Source: Telluria sp042683405
GTDB taxonomy: Bacteria > Pseudomonadota > Gammaproteobacteria > Burkholderiales > Burkholderiaceae_D
Assembly: GCF_042683405.1 (NCBI RefSeq)
Contig: NZ_JBHUJS010000014.1
Span: 124,001 to 188,000, forward strand
Length of the DNA stretch: 64,000 nucleotides
Direction of reading: 5' to 3'
Shown: in pieces, positions 28,487 through 38,121 of the stretch
How positions within the stretch are numbered: the stretch's first letter is position 1
How the letters are laid out: the number at the start of each line of letters is the position of its first letter
The notes under the pieces: generated by a model
What the model was told of the DNA's origin: nothing
What the model saw: only the letters and a program-made list of their open reading frames with translations
Databases searched by the model: none
Position numbers and translations under genes: made by a program

Positions 28487-30445
28487 ATGAACATCTTCGC
28501 CGGCGCCATTGGCGCGCTGGCGCTGGCCGGTTGCGGCATCAACCTGCGCGGCCCGAACGCTCCCGCGGCGGAGGTCGAGCGCTTTGAAGTGGTCAGCCGC
28601 ACGCCGGCATTTGGCGGCGCGAGTTTCGAGGGCGTAGGCCAGTACGAGACGGTGACCGCGATCGCGCACATGCGCGTCAATCCGCACCACCCCGCCAACC
28701 GCGCCATCGCCGATATCGGCATGGCACAGCGCAGCGGCGCCTGGGTCAGGTACAAGACCGACGTCATCGTCCTGCGCCCACGCGACGCGGCCAAGGCATC
28801 GCGCGTGATGGTGGTGGACGTGCCGAACCGTGGCAACAAGCTGTTCATGCGCATGGCGAACGAAGGCAACGGCGCCCTGGCCAGCAAGGACGCCGCTGGC
28901 ACCGGCTACACGATGCGGCAGGGTCACACCTTGGTGTGGATCGGCTGGCAGGGCGACGTGCCGCTGGCCGGCGACGGCAAGGTGGCCGGCATGGAGCTGC
29001 CGCTGGCAAGCGATGGCGGCAAGCCGCTCACCGGGATGACGGTGGAAGAGGCGGTGTTCGACGACGTCAAGCCGGTCAGCCGCATGAAGCTGGCCTATCC
29101 GGCGGCGGGCGAGCAGGGCGCGCGTCTGCGGGTACGCGCCCACATGCAGGATGCCCCGGTCGACGTAATCTCCTGGCGCTGGGTGTCGCCCCGCGAGATC
29201 GAGATCGACCGCCCGAAGGCATTCGACGCCGGCGCGATCTACGAATTCGTTTATGAGGCGCGCGACCCGAAAGTGATGGGCCTTGGCCTGGCCGCGCTGC
29301 GCGACGTCACCCAGTTCCTCAAGGACGAGACGGCCGGGAATAATCCCGTGGCCGACATCGATCCGCAGGTCGCGCTGGCGGTCGGCGTCTCGCAGTCCGG
29401 GCGCGTGCTGCGCGACTTCATCTGGCAAGGCTTCAATGCAGCGCCGCAGGGCGGCCGCGTATTCGACGGCGCCATGCCCCTGATCGCGGGGGCCAAGAAG
29501 AGCTTTACCAACTACCGCTTCGGGCGTCCGTCGCGCAACAGCAAGCAGCACGGCGAGCATTTCACGCCCGGCGACCAGTTCCCGTTCAGCTATGGCGTGA
29601 CGACCGATCCGGTCTCGGGCCGCACCGACGGCATCTTTGCGCGCTGCGCCACCGATAACACCTGTCCGAAGCTGATGCACGTCGATAGCAGCACCGAATT
29701 CTGGCAGGGCCGCGCTTCGCTGGTGGTCACCGACGGCGCCGGCAAAGACATCGCACTGCCGGAAGGCGTGCGCGTCTACCTGATGTCGTCGACCCAGCAT
29801 GTGTGGTCGGACGAACCGGCGCTCGCGGGCGTGTGCAGTTACCGCCAAAGCACCGCGCCCCAGGCGCCGCTGGTGCGCGCGCTGCTGGAGCGGCTGGCGG
29901 CGTGGTCGCGCGACGGCACGCCGCCACCCGCCTCGAGCTACCCCACCATCGCCGGCTACAGGCTTGCGCCGGCCCGCCCCGAAGCGACCGGCTTCCCCGA
30001 CCTGTCCAGCTATGGCGTGCGCTATCCGCAGGTGATCAACTGGCTGCATGTGGTGGACTACGGCGCCGTTCCCGCGCAGACGGACGCCGCGCGCCGCTAC
30101 CAGCTGCTGGTGCCGGTCGTGGACGCCGACGGCCATGACATCGCGGGCGTCCGGCTGCCCGACATCGACGTGCCGCTGGCCACTTACGCCGGCTGGAACC
30201 TGCGTCGCGAGGGCTTTGCGCAAGGGCAGTTGTGCGGCCTGGACGGCTTTGCGGTGCCGCTGCCGGTCACCCGCAAGGAAGGCGATCCGCGCCTGTCGAT
30301 CGCGCAGCGCTACCCCAGCCGGCTGGAATACGCCAAGGCGGTAGCGCTGAGCGCGCGAGCCCTGCGCGACCGCGGCCTGCTGCTGCAGGAGGATGTGGAC
30401 CGCTATATCGAGCGCGCCAAAGCCGAGCGGCGCGTCGCTCCGTGA
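28487..30445 (+). CDS. Alpha/beta-hydrolase-domain lipoprotein
   Basis: This 652-residue protein has a signal sequence ending in a lipobox (LALAGC, Cys about residue 16), so it is probably outer-membrane or periplasm anchored. The body resembles the large bacterial 'alpha/beta hydrolase domain' family: YETVTAIAHMRVNPHHPANR near the start, MVVDVPNRGNKLF, VGVSQSGRVLRDF (probable nucleophile elbow, G-x-S-x-G like, about residues 302-314) and LPDIDVPLATYAGWNLR near the end. An alternative TTG start at 28478 overlaps the DUF1810 stop. Substrate unknown. Confidence 0.78.
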   Translation: MNIFAGAIGALALAGCGINLRGPNAPAAEVERFEVVSRTPAFGGASFEGVGQYETVTAIAHMRVNPHHPANRAIADIGMAQRSGAWVRYKTDVIVLRPRDAAKASRVMVVDVPNRGNKLFMRMANEGNGALASKDAAGTGYTMRQGHTLVWIGWQGDVPLAGDGKVAGMELPLASDGGKPLTGMTVEEAVFDDVKPVSRMKLAYPAAGEQGARLRVRAHMQDAPVDVISWRWVSPREIEIDRPKAFDAGAIYEFVYEARDPKVMGLGLAALRDVTQFLKDETAGNNPVADIDPQVALAVGVSQSGRVLRDFIWQGFNAAPQGGRVFDGAMPLIAGAKKSFTNYRFGRPSRNSKQHGEHFTPGDQFPFSYGVTTDPVSGRTDGIFARCATDNTCPKLMHVDSSTEFWQGRASLVVTDGAGKDIALPEGVRVYLMSSTQHVWSDEPALAGVCSYRQSTAPQAPLVRALLERLAAWSRDGTPPPASSYPTIAGYRLAPARPEATGFPDLSSYGVRYPQVINWLHVVDYGAVPAQTDAARRYQLLVPVVDADGHDIAGVRLPDIDVPLATYAGWNLRREGFAQGQLCGLDGFAVPLPVTRKEGDPRLSIAQRYPSRLEYAKAVALSARALRDRGLLLQEDVDRYIERAKAERRVAP

Positions 30446-30487
30446 TGCGCACGCGCACGGCGTGCGGGTCGGATGCGGTCGAGTCGG

Positions 30488-30493
30488 TATAAT
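30488..30493 (+). promoter_or_regulatory. Putative -10 box of the NYN-domain gene
   Basis: TATAAT lies 35 bases before the NYN gene start and just after the stop of the upstream lipoprotein gene. It stands in a GC-rich context and has the same distance to its gene as the TATAAT before the MFS gene. A matching -35 hexamer is not clear. Confidence 0.4.
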
Positions 30494-30528
30494 CCTCGTT
30501 TTTGCAACACTTATAACTTCTGATCACC

Positions 30529-31857
30529 ATGGCATCTTCCCACGACAACCTCAGCATGGCTGTGTTCTGCGACTTCGAAAACGTCGCACTCGGCGTTCGC
30601 GACGCGAACTTCGAGAAATTCGATATCAAGCCGGTGCTGGAAAAGCTTCTGCTCAAAGGGAGCATCGTGGTCAAGAAGGCGTACTGCGACTGGGACCGCT
30701 ACAAGGGCTTCAAGGCGATCATGCACGAAGCGAACTTCGAGCTGATCGAGATCCCGCATGTGCGCCAGTCCGGCAAGAACTCTGCTGACATCCGCATGGT
30801 CGTGGACGCGCTCGACCTGTGCTACACCAAGTCGCACGTGAATACCTTCGTGATCATCTCCGGCGACTCCGACTTTTCGCCGCTGGTGTCCAAGCTGCGC
30901 GAGAACGCCAAGCAGGTGATCGGCGTGGGCGTCAAGCAGTCCACCTCCGACCTGCTGGTGGCGAACTGCGACGAATTCATCTTCTACGACGACCTGGTGC
31001 GCGAGCGCCAGCGCCAGGTGGCGCGCCGCCAGCCGCAACAGCAGCAGCCGAAGCGCTCGCCGGAAGAATCCAGCCGCCGCAAGGAAGAGCAGGAATCGCG
31101 CAAGGCCGAGGCGATCGAGATGGTGGTCGAGACCTTCGACGCGCTCACTTTCGAGCGTGGCGACAGCGGCAAGATCTGGGCATCGCTGCTCAAGGACACG
31201 CTCAAGCGGCGCCGTCCGGACTTTAACGAGACCTATTTCGGCTTCCGCACCTTCGGCAACCTGCTGGAAGAAGCGCAGGCGCGTGGCCTGCTGGAATTCG
31301 GGCGCGACGAAAAGTCCGGCGCCTATGTGTACCGTCCGAGCGGCACGCAGGCTGCCGAGCAGGTTCAGGTGCAGCACCAGCAGGACGCGGAGCAGGGCGA
31401 GCAGCCATCCGCGCAGCAGGAACAGGCGCATGCCGAGCCGGCGACGCGGGGCAAGTCCGAGCCGCGCCGCCGCACCCGTGGCGGCCGCAAGGCGCGCGAA
31501 GAGCACGCCGAGCATGCCGAAGCGCTGGCGCAGGAAGCGGCGGCCATCGCCGAGATGCCTGAACCGGTGTTCGAGCAGGAAGCCGCGCCTGAGCCGGTGG
31601 CCGAGCAGCCCATGGCAGAGGAAGCGCCGGCAGGAGAAGCGGCCGAAACGCCGCGCCGCCGTCCGGCCCGCAAGGCCCCGGCGCGCAAGGCCAAGGCAGC
31701 CGCCAAGGCCGCAGCGGACGTCGCGCCAGCCGAGCCGGTGCAGGAGCCTGAGGCCGCCGCTCCCGCCGAAGAGCCGGCAGCCGAGCAGGAAGCGGCGCCC
31801 AAGCGCGCGCGCAAGCCGGCCGCCCGTCCGCGCCGGCCCGCCAAGCCCAAAGCCTGA
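30529..31857 (+). CDS. NYN-domain (PIN-like RNase) protein with OST-HTH/LOTUS domain
   Basis: This 442-residue protein has an N-terminal NYN domain (about residues 8-150) with the acidic residues of PIN-like nucleases: FCDFENV (Asp15), SADIRMVVDALD and ISGDSDFSPLV. A charged Gln/Arg/Glu linker leads to a LOTUS/OST-HTH domain at about residues 190-270 (AIEMVVETFDAL ... GFRTFGNLLEEAQARGLLEF), which binds RNA in other proteins. The C-terminal 170 residues are low complexity, first Gln/Glu-rich then Ala/Lys/Pro/Arg-rich like histone-type tails. An RNA-processing role is inferred. Confidence 0.88.
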   Translation: MASSHDNLSMAVFCDFENVALGVRDANFEKFDIKPVLEKLLLKGSIVVKKAYCDWDRYKGFKAIMHEANFELIEIPHVRQSGKNSADIRMVVDALDLCYTKSHVNTFVIISGDSDFSPLVSKLRENAKQVIGVGVKQSTSDLLVANCDEFIFYDDLVRERQRQVARRQPQQQQPKRSPEESSRRKEEQESRKAEAIEMVVETFDALTFERGDSGKIWASLLKDTLKRRRPDFNETYFGFRTFGNLLEEAQARGLLEFGRDEKSGAYVYRPSGTQAAEQVQVQHQQDAEQGEQPSAQQEQAHAEPATRGKSEPRRRTRGGRKAREEHAEHAEALAQEAAAIAEMPEPVFEQEAAPEPVAEQPMAEEAPAGEAAETPRRRPARKAPARKAKAAAKAAADVAPAEPVQEPEAAAPAEEPAAEQEAAPKRARKPAARPRRPAKPKA

Positions 31858-31865
31858 GCGAGCGA

Positions 31866-31894
31866 AGGGGACGGTCCTTGCGGGCAGTCCCCAC
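31866..31894. repeat. GGGGAC...GTCCCC palindromic hairpin
   Basis: The sequence GGGGACGGTCC, a short TTGCG loop region, and GGGCAGTCCCC form an imperfect inverted repeat directly after the NYN gene. It belongs to the same palindrome family as the copies at 35808, 41905 and 50828 and may also act as a transcript 3' end. Confidence 0.6.
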
Positions 31895-31973
31895 AAAGCG
31901 TGCGGCTGCGCACATTCGGCGCGCCATCCCAAGCGCATACTGGACCCGTAAGGAATCCTTTCGGGAGCCCATC

Positions 31974-32405
31974 ATGCGCACCAAACTCGCCGCTAGCCTA
32001 CTGAGCGCCGCGTCGCTCGCCTGTGCCGCCGCACCCGTCGCGCCGGCTTCCAACCACCCCATCCTTGGCATCTGGGAGCTCAACCTGCCAGAGCAATCCT
32101 GCTCGGAAACCTACCGCTTCCGCGCCGACGGCACCACCCTCGTGATGAGCGCGAAGGAAGTCTCCGAAAGCGAGTTCCGCATTCCTTCGCAGCCGAGCGA
32201 CAAGGGCTTCTACAAGCTCGACGACAAGATCACCAAGCAAAACGGCGGCGCCGACTGCGCCGGCCAGGTGCTCAAGGTCGGCACCACCTCCACCAACTAC
32301 ATTCGCTTCAACGCGACCGCGACCGTCTTCATCATGTGCGCCGCCGAGTCGCTGGAAGATGCCTGCATCGGCCCGTTCCGGCGGGTGATCGGGCAGGACA
32401 TCTAG
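31974..32405 (+). CDS. Small secreted protein of unknown function
   Basis: This 143-residue protein has a clear signal peptide (MRTKLAASLLSAASLACAAA). The mature part begins near the phrase HPILGIWELNLPEQSCSETYRF, reminiscent of small lipocalin-like 'Lipocalin_5/extracellular' proteins that start with a G-x-W motif. Four cysteines (in EQSCSE, ADCAG, IMCAAE and DACIGP) could form two disulfides. Function unknown; the GxW motif is a hint, not an assignment. Confidence 0.75.
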   Translation: MRTKLAASLLSAASLACAAAPVAPASNHPILGIWELNLPEQSCSETYRFRADGTTLVMSAKEVSESEFRIPSQPSDKGFYKLDDKITKQNGGADCAGQVLKVGTTSTNYIRFNATATVFIMCAAESLEDACIGPFRRVIGQDI

Positions 32406-32444
32406 TGTATATTGCTGGCGGATTGTCCATTACACCGCCAGCCT

Positions 32445-33914
32445 ATGTCTCCTGCCATCCTGTTCGCCATCCTCATTGCCTATTTTGCACTGCTTCTCGC
32501 CGTCGCCTGGTTCACCGGCCGCAACGCCAACAACGACAGCTTCTTCATCGGTAACAAGAGCAGCAACTGGATGCTGGTCGCCTTCGGCATGGTCGGCACC
32601 ACGCTGTCCGGCGCCACCTTCATCAGCGTGCCCGGCGCGGTCGGCGCGGACGGCTTCGGCTACGGTCAGATCCTGATCGGCTACGTGTTCGGCTACATTG
32701 CGGTGGCCTACATCCTGCTCCCGCTGTACTACCGGCTCGGGCTCACCTCGATCTACCACTACCTGGACGTGCGCCTCGGGCGCCGCTCCTACCAGGCCGG
32801 CGCCGGCTTCTTCATCGTCTCGCGCCTGTTCGGCGCCACCGCGCGCCTGTACCTGGTCGTGGCAGTGCTGCAGGCGATCATCCTGGACAGCCTGGGCGTG
32901 CCGTTCTGGCTCACCACGCTGGTCATCCTCGGCATGATCCTGATGTACACCTACCAGGGCGGCGTGAAGACCATCGTCTGGACCGACACCCTGCAGACTT
33001 CCTGCATGCTCGGCGGCCTGGCCGTCTGCGTCTGGTTCCTGCTCGACCGCATGGACCTGACCGTGGCCGAGAGCCTGGCGCAGATGGATGCGCGCGGCCT
33101 GTCAAAGATCTTCACCACCTCCGTCGACAGCCCGAGCTACTACCTCAAGCAGATCGTGGCCGGCGCCTTCATCGTATTGACGATGACCGGCATGGACCAG
33201 GAGATGATGCAGAAGACGATCTCGGTCAAGACCCTGAAGGACTCGCAGAAGAACCTGCTCAGCCTGACCGTGATCCTGGTGATCGTGCTGTCCGCCTTCC
33301 TGTTCCTGGGCGGCCTGCTGTACCTGTACGCGCCGATCGCCGGCGTCACCGAGACCGGCGACAAGATCTTCTCGGCGGTGGTGATGAACCACCTGCCGGC
33401 CGTGGTCCAGATCATCTTCCTGATCGCGCTGATCTCCGCGCTGTTCCCGAGCGCCGATGGCGCCATCACCGCGCTCACATCCTCGTTCTGCATCGACATC
33501 CTGGGCCTGAAGCGGCGCACCGACCTGAGCGAAGCCCAGCGCCTGCGCTGGCGCAAGGCGGTCCACCTGGGCTTTGCCTTCCTGTTCCTGGCGATCGTGA
33601 TGATCTTCAAATGGGTGGACAACGCGAGCATGATCAACGTGATTCTCAAGCTGGCGGCGTACACTTACGGACCGCTGCTCGGCCTGTTCGCGTTCGGCAT
33701 CCTCACCCGCCGTTCGATTGACGACCGCCGCGTGCCGTACATCGCCATCGCCGCGCCGATCCTGTGCGCGCTGCTGGAGGCGAACCAGGCCCACATCCTG
33801 GGTTCGTACCGCCTGGGCCTGGAACTGCTGATGTTGAATGGCCTGATGGTGTTCATCGGCCTGTACGCGATTTCCCGCCCCGAGCAGGCGGGCCGCCAGG
33901 CCGTCACCGCCTGA
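32445..33914 (+). CDS. Sodium:solute symporter (SSS family)
   Basis: This 489-residue membrane protein has about thirteen hydrophobic segments and belongs to the SSS family related to PutP and PanF. Signatures include FTGRNANNDSFFIGNKSSNW, GATFISVPGAVG and the LFPSADGAITALTSSF region near residues 335-350. The ATG at 32445 is preferred to one 33 bases upstream because the first helix begins right after it (AILFAILIAYFALLL). The solute is not identifiable from sequence. It stands alone between a small secreted protein and sppA. Confidence 0.9.
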   Translation: MSPAILFAILIAYFALLLAVAWFTGRNANNDSFFIGNKSSNWMLVAFGMVGTTLSGATFISVPGAVGADGFGYGQILIGYVFGYIAVAYILLPLYYRLGLTSIYHYLDVRLGRRSYQAGAGFFIVSRLFGATARLYLVVAVLQAIILDSLGVPFWLTTLVILGMILMYTYQGGVKTIVWTDTLQTSCMLGGLAVCVWFLLDRMDLTVAESLAQMDARGLSKIFTTSVDSPSYYLKQIVAGAFIVLTMTGMDQEMMQKTISVKTLKDSQKNLLSLTVILVIVLSAFLFLGGLLYLYAPIAGVTETGDKIFSAVVMNHLPAVVQIIFLIALISALFPSADGAITALTSSFCIDILGLKRRTDLSEAQRLRWRKAVHLGFAFLFLAIVMIFKWVDNASMINVILKLAAYTYGPLLGLFAFGILTRRSIDDRRVPYIAIAAPILCALLEANQAHILGSYRLGLELLMLNGLMVFIGLYAISRPEQAGRQAVTA

Positions 33915-33943
33915 CCTACACAAGTTTTAGTCGGAGGTAGCAG

Positions 33944-35800
33944 ATGAAGTTCAAACCATTCTCGGCCATGCGGCGCGGCCTGGGCGCCTTCTGGCGCGGC
34001 GTCGACGCCACCCGGCGCACCTTCTTCAACCTCCTGTTCCTGCTGCTGGCGGTGTTCGTGCTGTGGGCGATCTTCGGCGGCGGCGTCAAGCCGCTTGGCG
34101 AAAAGACCGCGCTGGTGGTCGAACTGCGCGGCGACCTGCTCGAGCAGACCCGCGGGCGCCCGTCCGAGCATCTGATCGAAGGGCTGGCCGGCGGCGAAGT
34201 CAAGCGCAGCATGCAGCTGCGCGACGTGCTGACCGTGCTGAACGCGGCCGCCAAGGATCCGCAGATCTCCAGCGTGGTCCTGATCACCGACGAGCTGGAT
34301 TACGCCGGCCTGGCCGTGATCGGCGAAGTCGCGCGTGCGATCGACCGCGTCAAGGCGGCCGGCAAGCCGGTGATCGCCTGGGGCGGCAGCTTCACCCAGC
34401 GCCAGTACGGCATCGCCTCACACGCCAGCGAAATCTACACGCACCCGATGGGTGGCGTCATGCTGGAAGGCTTCGGCGGCTACCGCAACTACTACGGCGA
34501 AGGCCTGAACAAGCTGGGCGTGACGGTCAACCTGATGAAAGTCGGAGCCTACAAGAGCGCGGCCGAACCGTACATCGGCAACGGCCCGTCGCAGGCCTCG
34601 CGCGAAGCCGACTCCTACCTCTATAACGCCCTGTGGGCCAACTACACCGCGGACGTCGAAAAGCAGCGCAAGCTGCCGGCGGGCGCCGTCATGCAGCTGA
34701 TCGACAACCTGCCGCAGCGCCTGAAGGACCGGGGCGGCGACCTGGCGCGCGTCACGCTGGACAGCAAACTGGTCGATGGCCTCAAGACCCGCGACGAAAT
34801 CCGCACCATGATGATCAAGCGCGGCGTCGCGGACGACGGCGGTGACAGCTTCCGCCAGGTCTCCTTCAGCGACTACCTCGAACGCAACCGTCCAAAGCTG
34901 TTCGGCGAGGGCGTCGCCGTGATCGTCGCCTCCGGCACCATCCGCGACGGTTCGGCCGGCCCGGGCACGATCGGCGGCATCTCCACCTCCAACCTGATTC
35001 GCGCCGCGCGTGAGGACGACCAGATCAAGGCTGTCGTGCTGCGCGTCGACTCGCCGGGCGGCAGCGCGTTCGCCTCGGAACTGATCCGGCGCGAACTGGA
35101 ACTGACGCGTGCGGCCGGCAAGCCGGTCGTCATCTCGATGAGCAACCTGGCGGCATCGGGCGGCTACTGGATCTCGATGGCGGCCGACGAAGTGATCGCC
35201 GACGCCAACACCATCACCGGCTCGATCGGCGTGTTCGCCCTGGTGCCGACGGCCGAAAAGGTCGGCGAAAAGCTGGGCATCCGTGCCGATGGCGTTACCA
35301 CCACCTGGGTCGCCGGCGCCTTCGATCCGCTGCGCCCGATCGACCCGCGCCTGGTGGAGGTCGTGCAGTCGTCGGTCGAAAACATTTACACCCGCTTCAC
35401 GCGCAGTGCCGCGCAGGCGCGCAAGACCACGCCAGCCAAAATCGACGAAGTGGGGCAGGGCCGTGTCTGGACGGGCCAGCAGGCGCTGGACCGCGGCCTG
35501 GTCGATCGTATCGGCTCGTTCGGCGACGCCATCGACTCGGCCGCCAAGCGCGCCAAACTGAGTGGCGACTACCGTGTCGCCTACATCGAGCGCGAGAGCA
35601 GCAGCCTGGACCGGTTGCTGCAGTTCTTCGGCGCGTCGGCGTCGCAGGCACTTGCGGTGCAGGTCAAGCTTGGGCTGCTGGACGCGCTGCCGGCGGACGT
35701 GGCCGGCGAAGTCGCGGCCGACATGGAGTTTCTCAAGCAGTCGGCGGTGCGCGGCGCGCCGTTCAATGCCGTCGTCCACTGCATGTGCACTTCGCCGTAA
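33944..35800 (+). CDS. sppA: Signal peptide peptidase SppA, 67K type
   Basis: This 618-residue inner-membrane serine protease degrades cleaved signal peptides. It has one N-terminal membrane helix (residues 27-45), then two tandem S49 domains. The catalytic Lys is at about 204 (GAYKSAAEPY) and the nucleophile Ser at about 405 (NLAASGGYW), the split arrangement of the long E. coli-type enzyme. The ATG follows a GGAGG ribosome-binding site. The last residues (VVHCMCTSP) are poorly conserved. Confidence 0.95.
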   Translation: MKFKPFSAMRRGLGAFWRGVDATRRTFFNLLFLLLAVFVLWAIFGGGVKPLGEKTALVVELRGDLLEQTRGRPSEHLIEGLAGGEVKRSMQLRDVLTVLNAAAKDPQISSVVLITDELDYAGLAVIGEVARAIDRVKAAGKPVIAWGGSFTQRQYGIASHASEIYTHPMGGVMLEGFGGYRNYYGEGLNKLGVTVNLMKVGAYKSAAEPYIGNGPSQASREADSYLYNALWANYTADVEKQRKLPAGAVMQLIDNLPQRLKDRGGDLARVTLDSKLVDGLKTRDEIRTMMIKRGVADDGGDSFRQVSFSDYLERNRPKLFGEGVAVIVASGTIRDGSAGPGTIGGISTSNLIRAAREDDQIKAVVLRVDSPGGSAFASELIRRELELTRAAGKPVVISMSNLAASGGYWISMAADEVIADANTITGSIGVFALVPTAEKVGEKLGIRADGVTTTWVAGAFDPLRPIDPRLVEVVQSSVENIYTRFTRSAAQARKTTPAKIDEVGQGRVWTGQQALDRGLVDRIGSFGDAIDSAAKRAKLSGDYRVAYIERESSSLDRLLQFFGASASQALAVQVKLGLLDALPADVAGEVAADMEFLKQSAVRGAPFNAVVHCMCTSP

Positions 35801-35807
35801 TCCGGCA

Positions 35808-35836
35808 GGGGACGGTCCCGCACCGGGACTGTCCCC
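35808..35836. repeat. GGGGACGGTCCCG hairpin after sppA
   Basis: GGGGACGGTCCCG, a CACC loop and GGGACTGTCCCC form a stem of about twelve pairs only a few bases after the sppA stop codon. There is no U-tract, so intrinsic termination is not certain. It belongs to the palindrome family described at 5591. Confidence 0.75.
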
Positions 35837-35857
35837 ATCGCTCCAGCGGTGCAAATT

Positions 35858-35890
35858 CGGCAAGGATCCCCGCTTTCGCGGGATGGCGGA
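35858..35890. repeat. REP-like palindrome of the CCCGC..GCGGG type
   Basis: ATCCCCGCTTTCGCGGGAT is a compact inverted repeat between sppA and the S46 peptidase. Read on the minus strand it gives the phrase HPAKAGI, a typical translation of dispersed REP-like elements. A related copy lies near 45000. Confidence 0.6.
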
Positions 35891-35972
35891 CGGGCGGAAT
35901 CGCCGCGTAAACATTCTTTGCCAACACGCATTCGGCTATACTCCTGCGACGTTTCTCATCAGGGGTACTATC

Positions 35973-38117
35973 TTGTTCAAAACTCTCGCCTTGCCTGTCG
36001 CCCTCCTTGGCCTTGCCGCATCGGGCGCCGCCCACGCCGACGAAGGCCAGTGGCAGCCGCACCAGCTTCCGCAACTGAAAGCGGAACTCAAGCGCGTCGG
36101 CATCACCATCCCGGCCGAAAAGCTGTCCGACCTGTCCAAGCACCCGATGTCCGCGATCGTCTCGACCGGCGGCTGCTCGGCGTCGTTCGTCTCGCCGGAA
36201 GGCCTGGTCGTCACCAACCACCACTGCGCCTACTCCGCGATCCAGCGCAACTCGACGGCAGAGAAGAACTACATCGTCAACGGCTTCCTGGCCAAGACCC
36301 GCGCCGAAGAACTGCCTGGCGGCCCCACGCTGCAGATCTACGTCACCGATAAGGTCGAAAACGTCACCGACCGCGTGCTCAAGGGCCTGCCGTCGTCGAT
36401 GACCGGCCGCGCCTTCAACGAAGCGGTCGCCGGCCGCATCAAGCAGCTGGTCGCCGAGTGCGAAACCGACAAGTCCTACCGCTGCTCCGTGCCCGCCTTC
36501 CACCGCGGCCTCGAGTACTACCGCATCCGCCAGATGCGCGTGCGCGACGTGCGCCTGGTGTACGCACCGGCCGACATGATCGGCAACTACGGCGGCGACA
36601 TCGACAACTTCGAATGGCCGCGCCACACCGGCGACTTCGCCTTCCTGCGCGCCTACGTCGGCAAGGACGGCCGTCCCGCCGACCCTTCGCCTGACAACGT
36701 CCCGTACAAATCCAAAGACTTCCTGGTCGTCTCCGCCGAAGGCCTGAAGCAGGGCGACCCGATCCTGCTGGCCGGCTACCCTGGCCGCACCAGCCGCTAC
36801 AAGCTGCCGTCCGAGATCCGCTTCGCGCGCGACGTCAACTTCCCGGCGCGCGCCGCCGAAATCACCGCCGACCTTGGCGTGATCGCGCAGGCCACCAATG
36901 GCAACGAAGCGAACGCCGTGCGCTACGCCGACGTCGTCAAGTCCGCCAACAACGTCCTCAAGAAAACGCAGGGCCTGATGGACGGCTTCGCGCGCAAGGA
37001 CATCGCCTCGATCAAGGACGTGCAGGATGCCGAGTTCCGCGCCTGGCTGGCCAAGAACCAGTCCGCCGCGCCGACCGCCATGCTGTCCGACCTCGACAAG
37101 CTGATCGCCGCCGACATGGCGCTGACCAACGAGGAACTGGGCTACTCGATCGCCACCACCAGCGCACTGCTCAAGAGCGCGCAGACCCTGTACCGCCTCT
37201 CGCTGGAGCGCCAGAAGCCCGACGCCGAGCGCGAGACCGGCTACCAGGAACGCGACATCTCCTTCATCAAAGCGCGCCTGCAGCGCCTCGAGCAGTCGTT
37301 CGTCGGCAGCGTCGACGAAGCCCGCTTCGTCGCCGCCCTGCAGCGCTACGCCAAACTGCCGCCGGCAATGCGCGCCAAGGGAATCGAACCGATGCTGCCA
37401 GCGGTAGCGAGCGTCCCGGCCCTGTACCAGCAGACCAAACTGGGCGACACCGCCACCCGCCTCGCGTGGATGGACAAGTCCCCGGCCGCGTTCGAACAGT
37501 CGACCGATCCGTTCATCCAGCTGGCCGTCAAGATGTACGGCGAAGCGCTGGCCCTGGAGAACCGCCGCAAGGACATCGACGGCAACCTTGACCGCACCAT
37601 CCCGCAATACATGGGCGCCGTCATCGCGTGGAAGAAATCGCAGGGCAAGCCGGTCTACCCGGACGCCAACTCCACCCTGCGCGTCACCTTCGGCACCGTC
37701 GGCCCGTACTCCCCGCGCGACGGTATCAGCAAGGGCCCGTTCACGACCGTGGAAGGCATCTTGGAAAAGCACACCGGCAAGGATCCGTTCGACGCGCCGG
37801 CCAAGCTGCGTGAAGCCATCCAGGCCAAGCGCTACGGCGCCTTCAAGGACCCTGTGCTGGGCACCGTCCCCGTCGACTTCCTGTCCAGCGCCGACACCAC
37901 CGGCGGCAACTCCGGCTCCGCCGTCATGAACAAGAACGGCGAACTGGTTGGCCTCAACTTCGACTCCACGTACGAGTCGGTGACCAAGGACTGGTACTTC
38001 GACAGCGCCATCACGCGCGCGATCCACGTCGACATCCGCTACATGCTGTGGGTGATGAAGGAAGTCGACCGTGCCGACAACGTCCTCGCCGAAATGAAAA
38101 TCAAATACAAGAAATAG
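35973..38117 (+). CDS. S46-family dipeptidyl-peptidase (DPP7/DPP11-like)
   Basis: A TTG start at 35973, with AGGGG seven bases before it, gives a 714-residue protein with a normal signal peptide (MFKTLALPVALLGLAASGAA, cleavage near HA/DEG). No in-frame ATG precedes the signal peptide. The chymotrypsin-like catalytic site is intact: TNHHC (His83/84), DNFEWPRHTGDF and Ser647 in GGNSGS. The family removes dipeptides from peptide N-termini in the periplasm. The residue 18 after the catalytic Ser, which sets P1 preference in the family, is Ser665 rather than Gly or Arg. Confidence 0.93.
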   Translation: MFKTLALPVALLGLAASGAAHADEGQWQPHQLPQLKAELKRVGITIPAEKLSDLSKHPMSAIVSTGGCSASFVSPEGLVVTNHHCAYSAIQRNSTAEKNYIVNGFLAKTRAEELPGGPTLQIYVTDKVENVTDRVLKGLPSSMTGRAFNEAVAGRIKQLVAECETDKSYRCSVPAFHRGLEYYRIRQMRVRDVRLVYAPADMIGNYGGDIDNFEWPRHTGDFAFLRAYVGKDGRPADPSPDNVPYKSKDFLVVSAEGLKQGDPILLAGYPGRTSRYKLPSEIRFARDVNFPARAAEITADLGVIAQATNGNEANAVRYADVVKSANNVLKKTQGLMDGFARKDIASIKDVQDAEFRAWLAKNQSAAPTAMLSDLDKLIAADMALTNEELGYSIATTSALLKSAQTLYRLSLERQKPDAERETGYQERDISFIKARLQRLEQSFVGSVDEARFVAALQRYAKLPPAMRAKGIEPMLPAVASVPALYQQTKLGDTATRLAWMDKSPAAFEQSTDPFIQLAVKMYGEALALENRRKDIDGNLDRTIPQYMGAVIAWKKSQGKPVYPDANSTLRVTFGTVGPYSPRDGISKGPFTTVEGILEKHTGKDPFDAPAKLREAIQAKRYGAFKDPVLGTVPVDFLSSADTTGGNSGSAVMNKNGELVGLNFDSTYESVTKDWYFDSAITRAIHVDIRYMLWVMKEVDRADNVLAEMKIKYKK

Positions 38118-38121
38118 CCCC

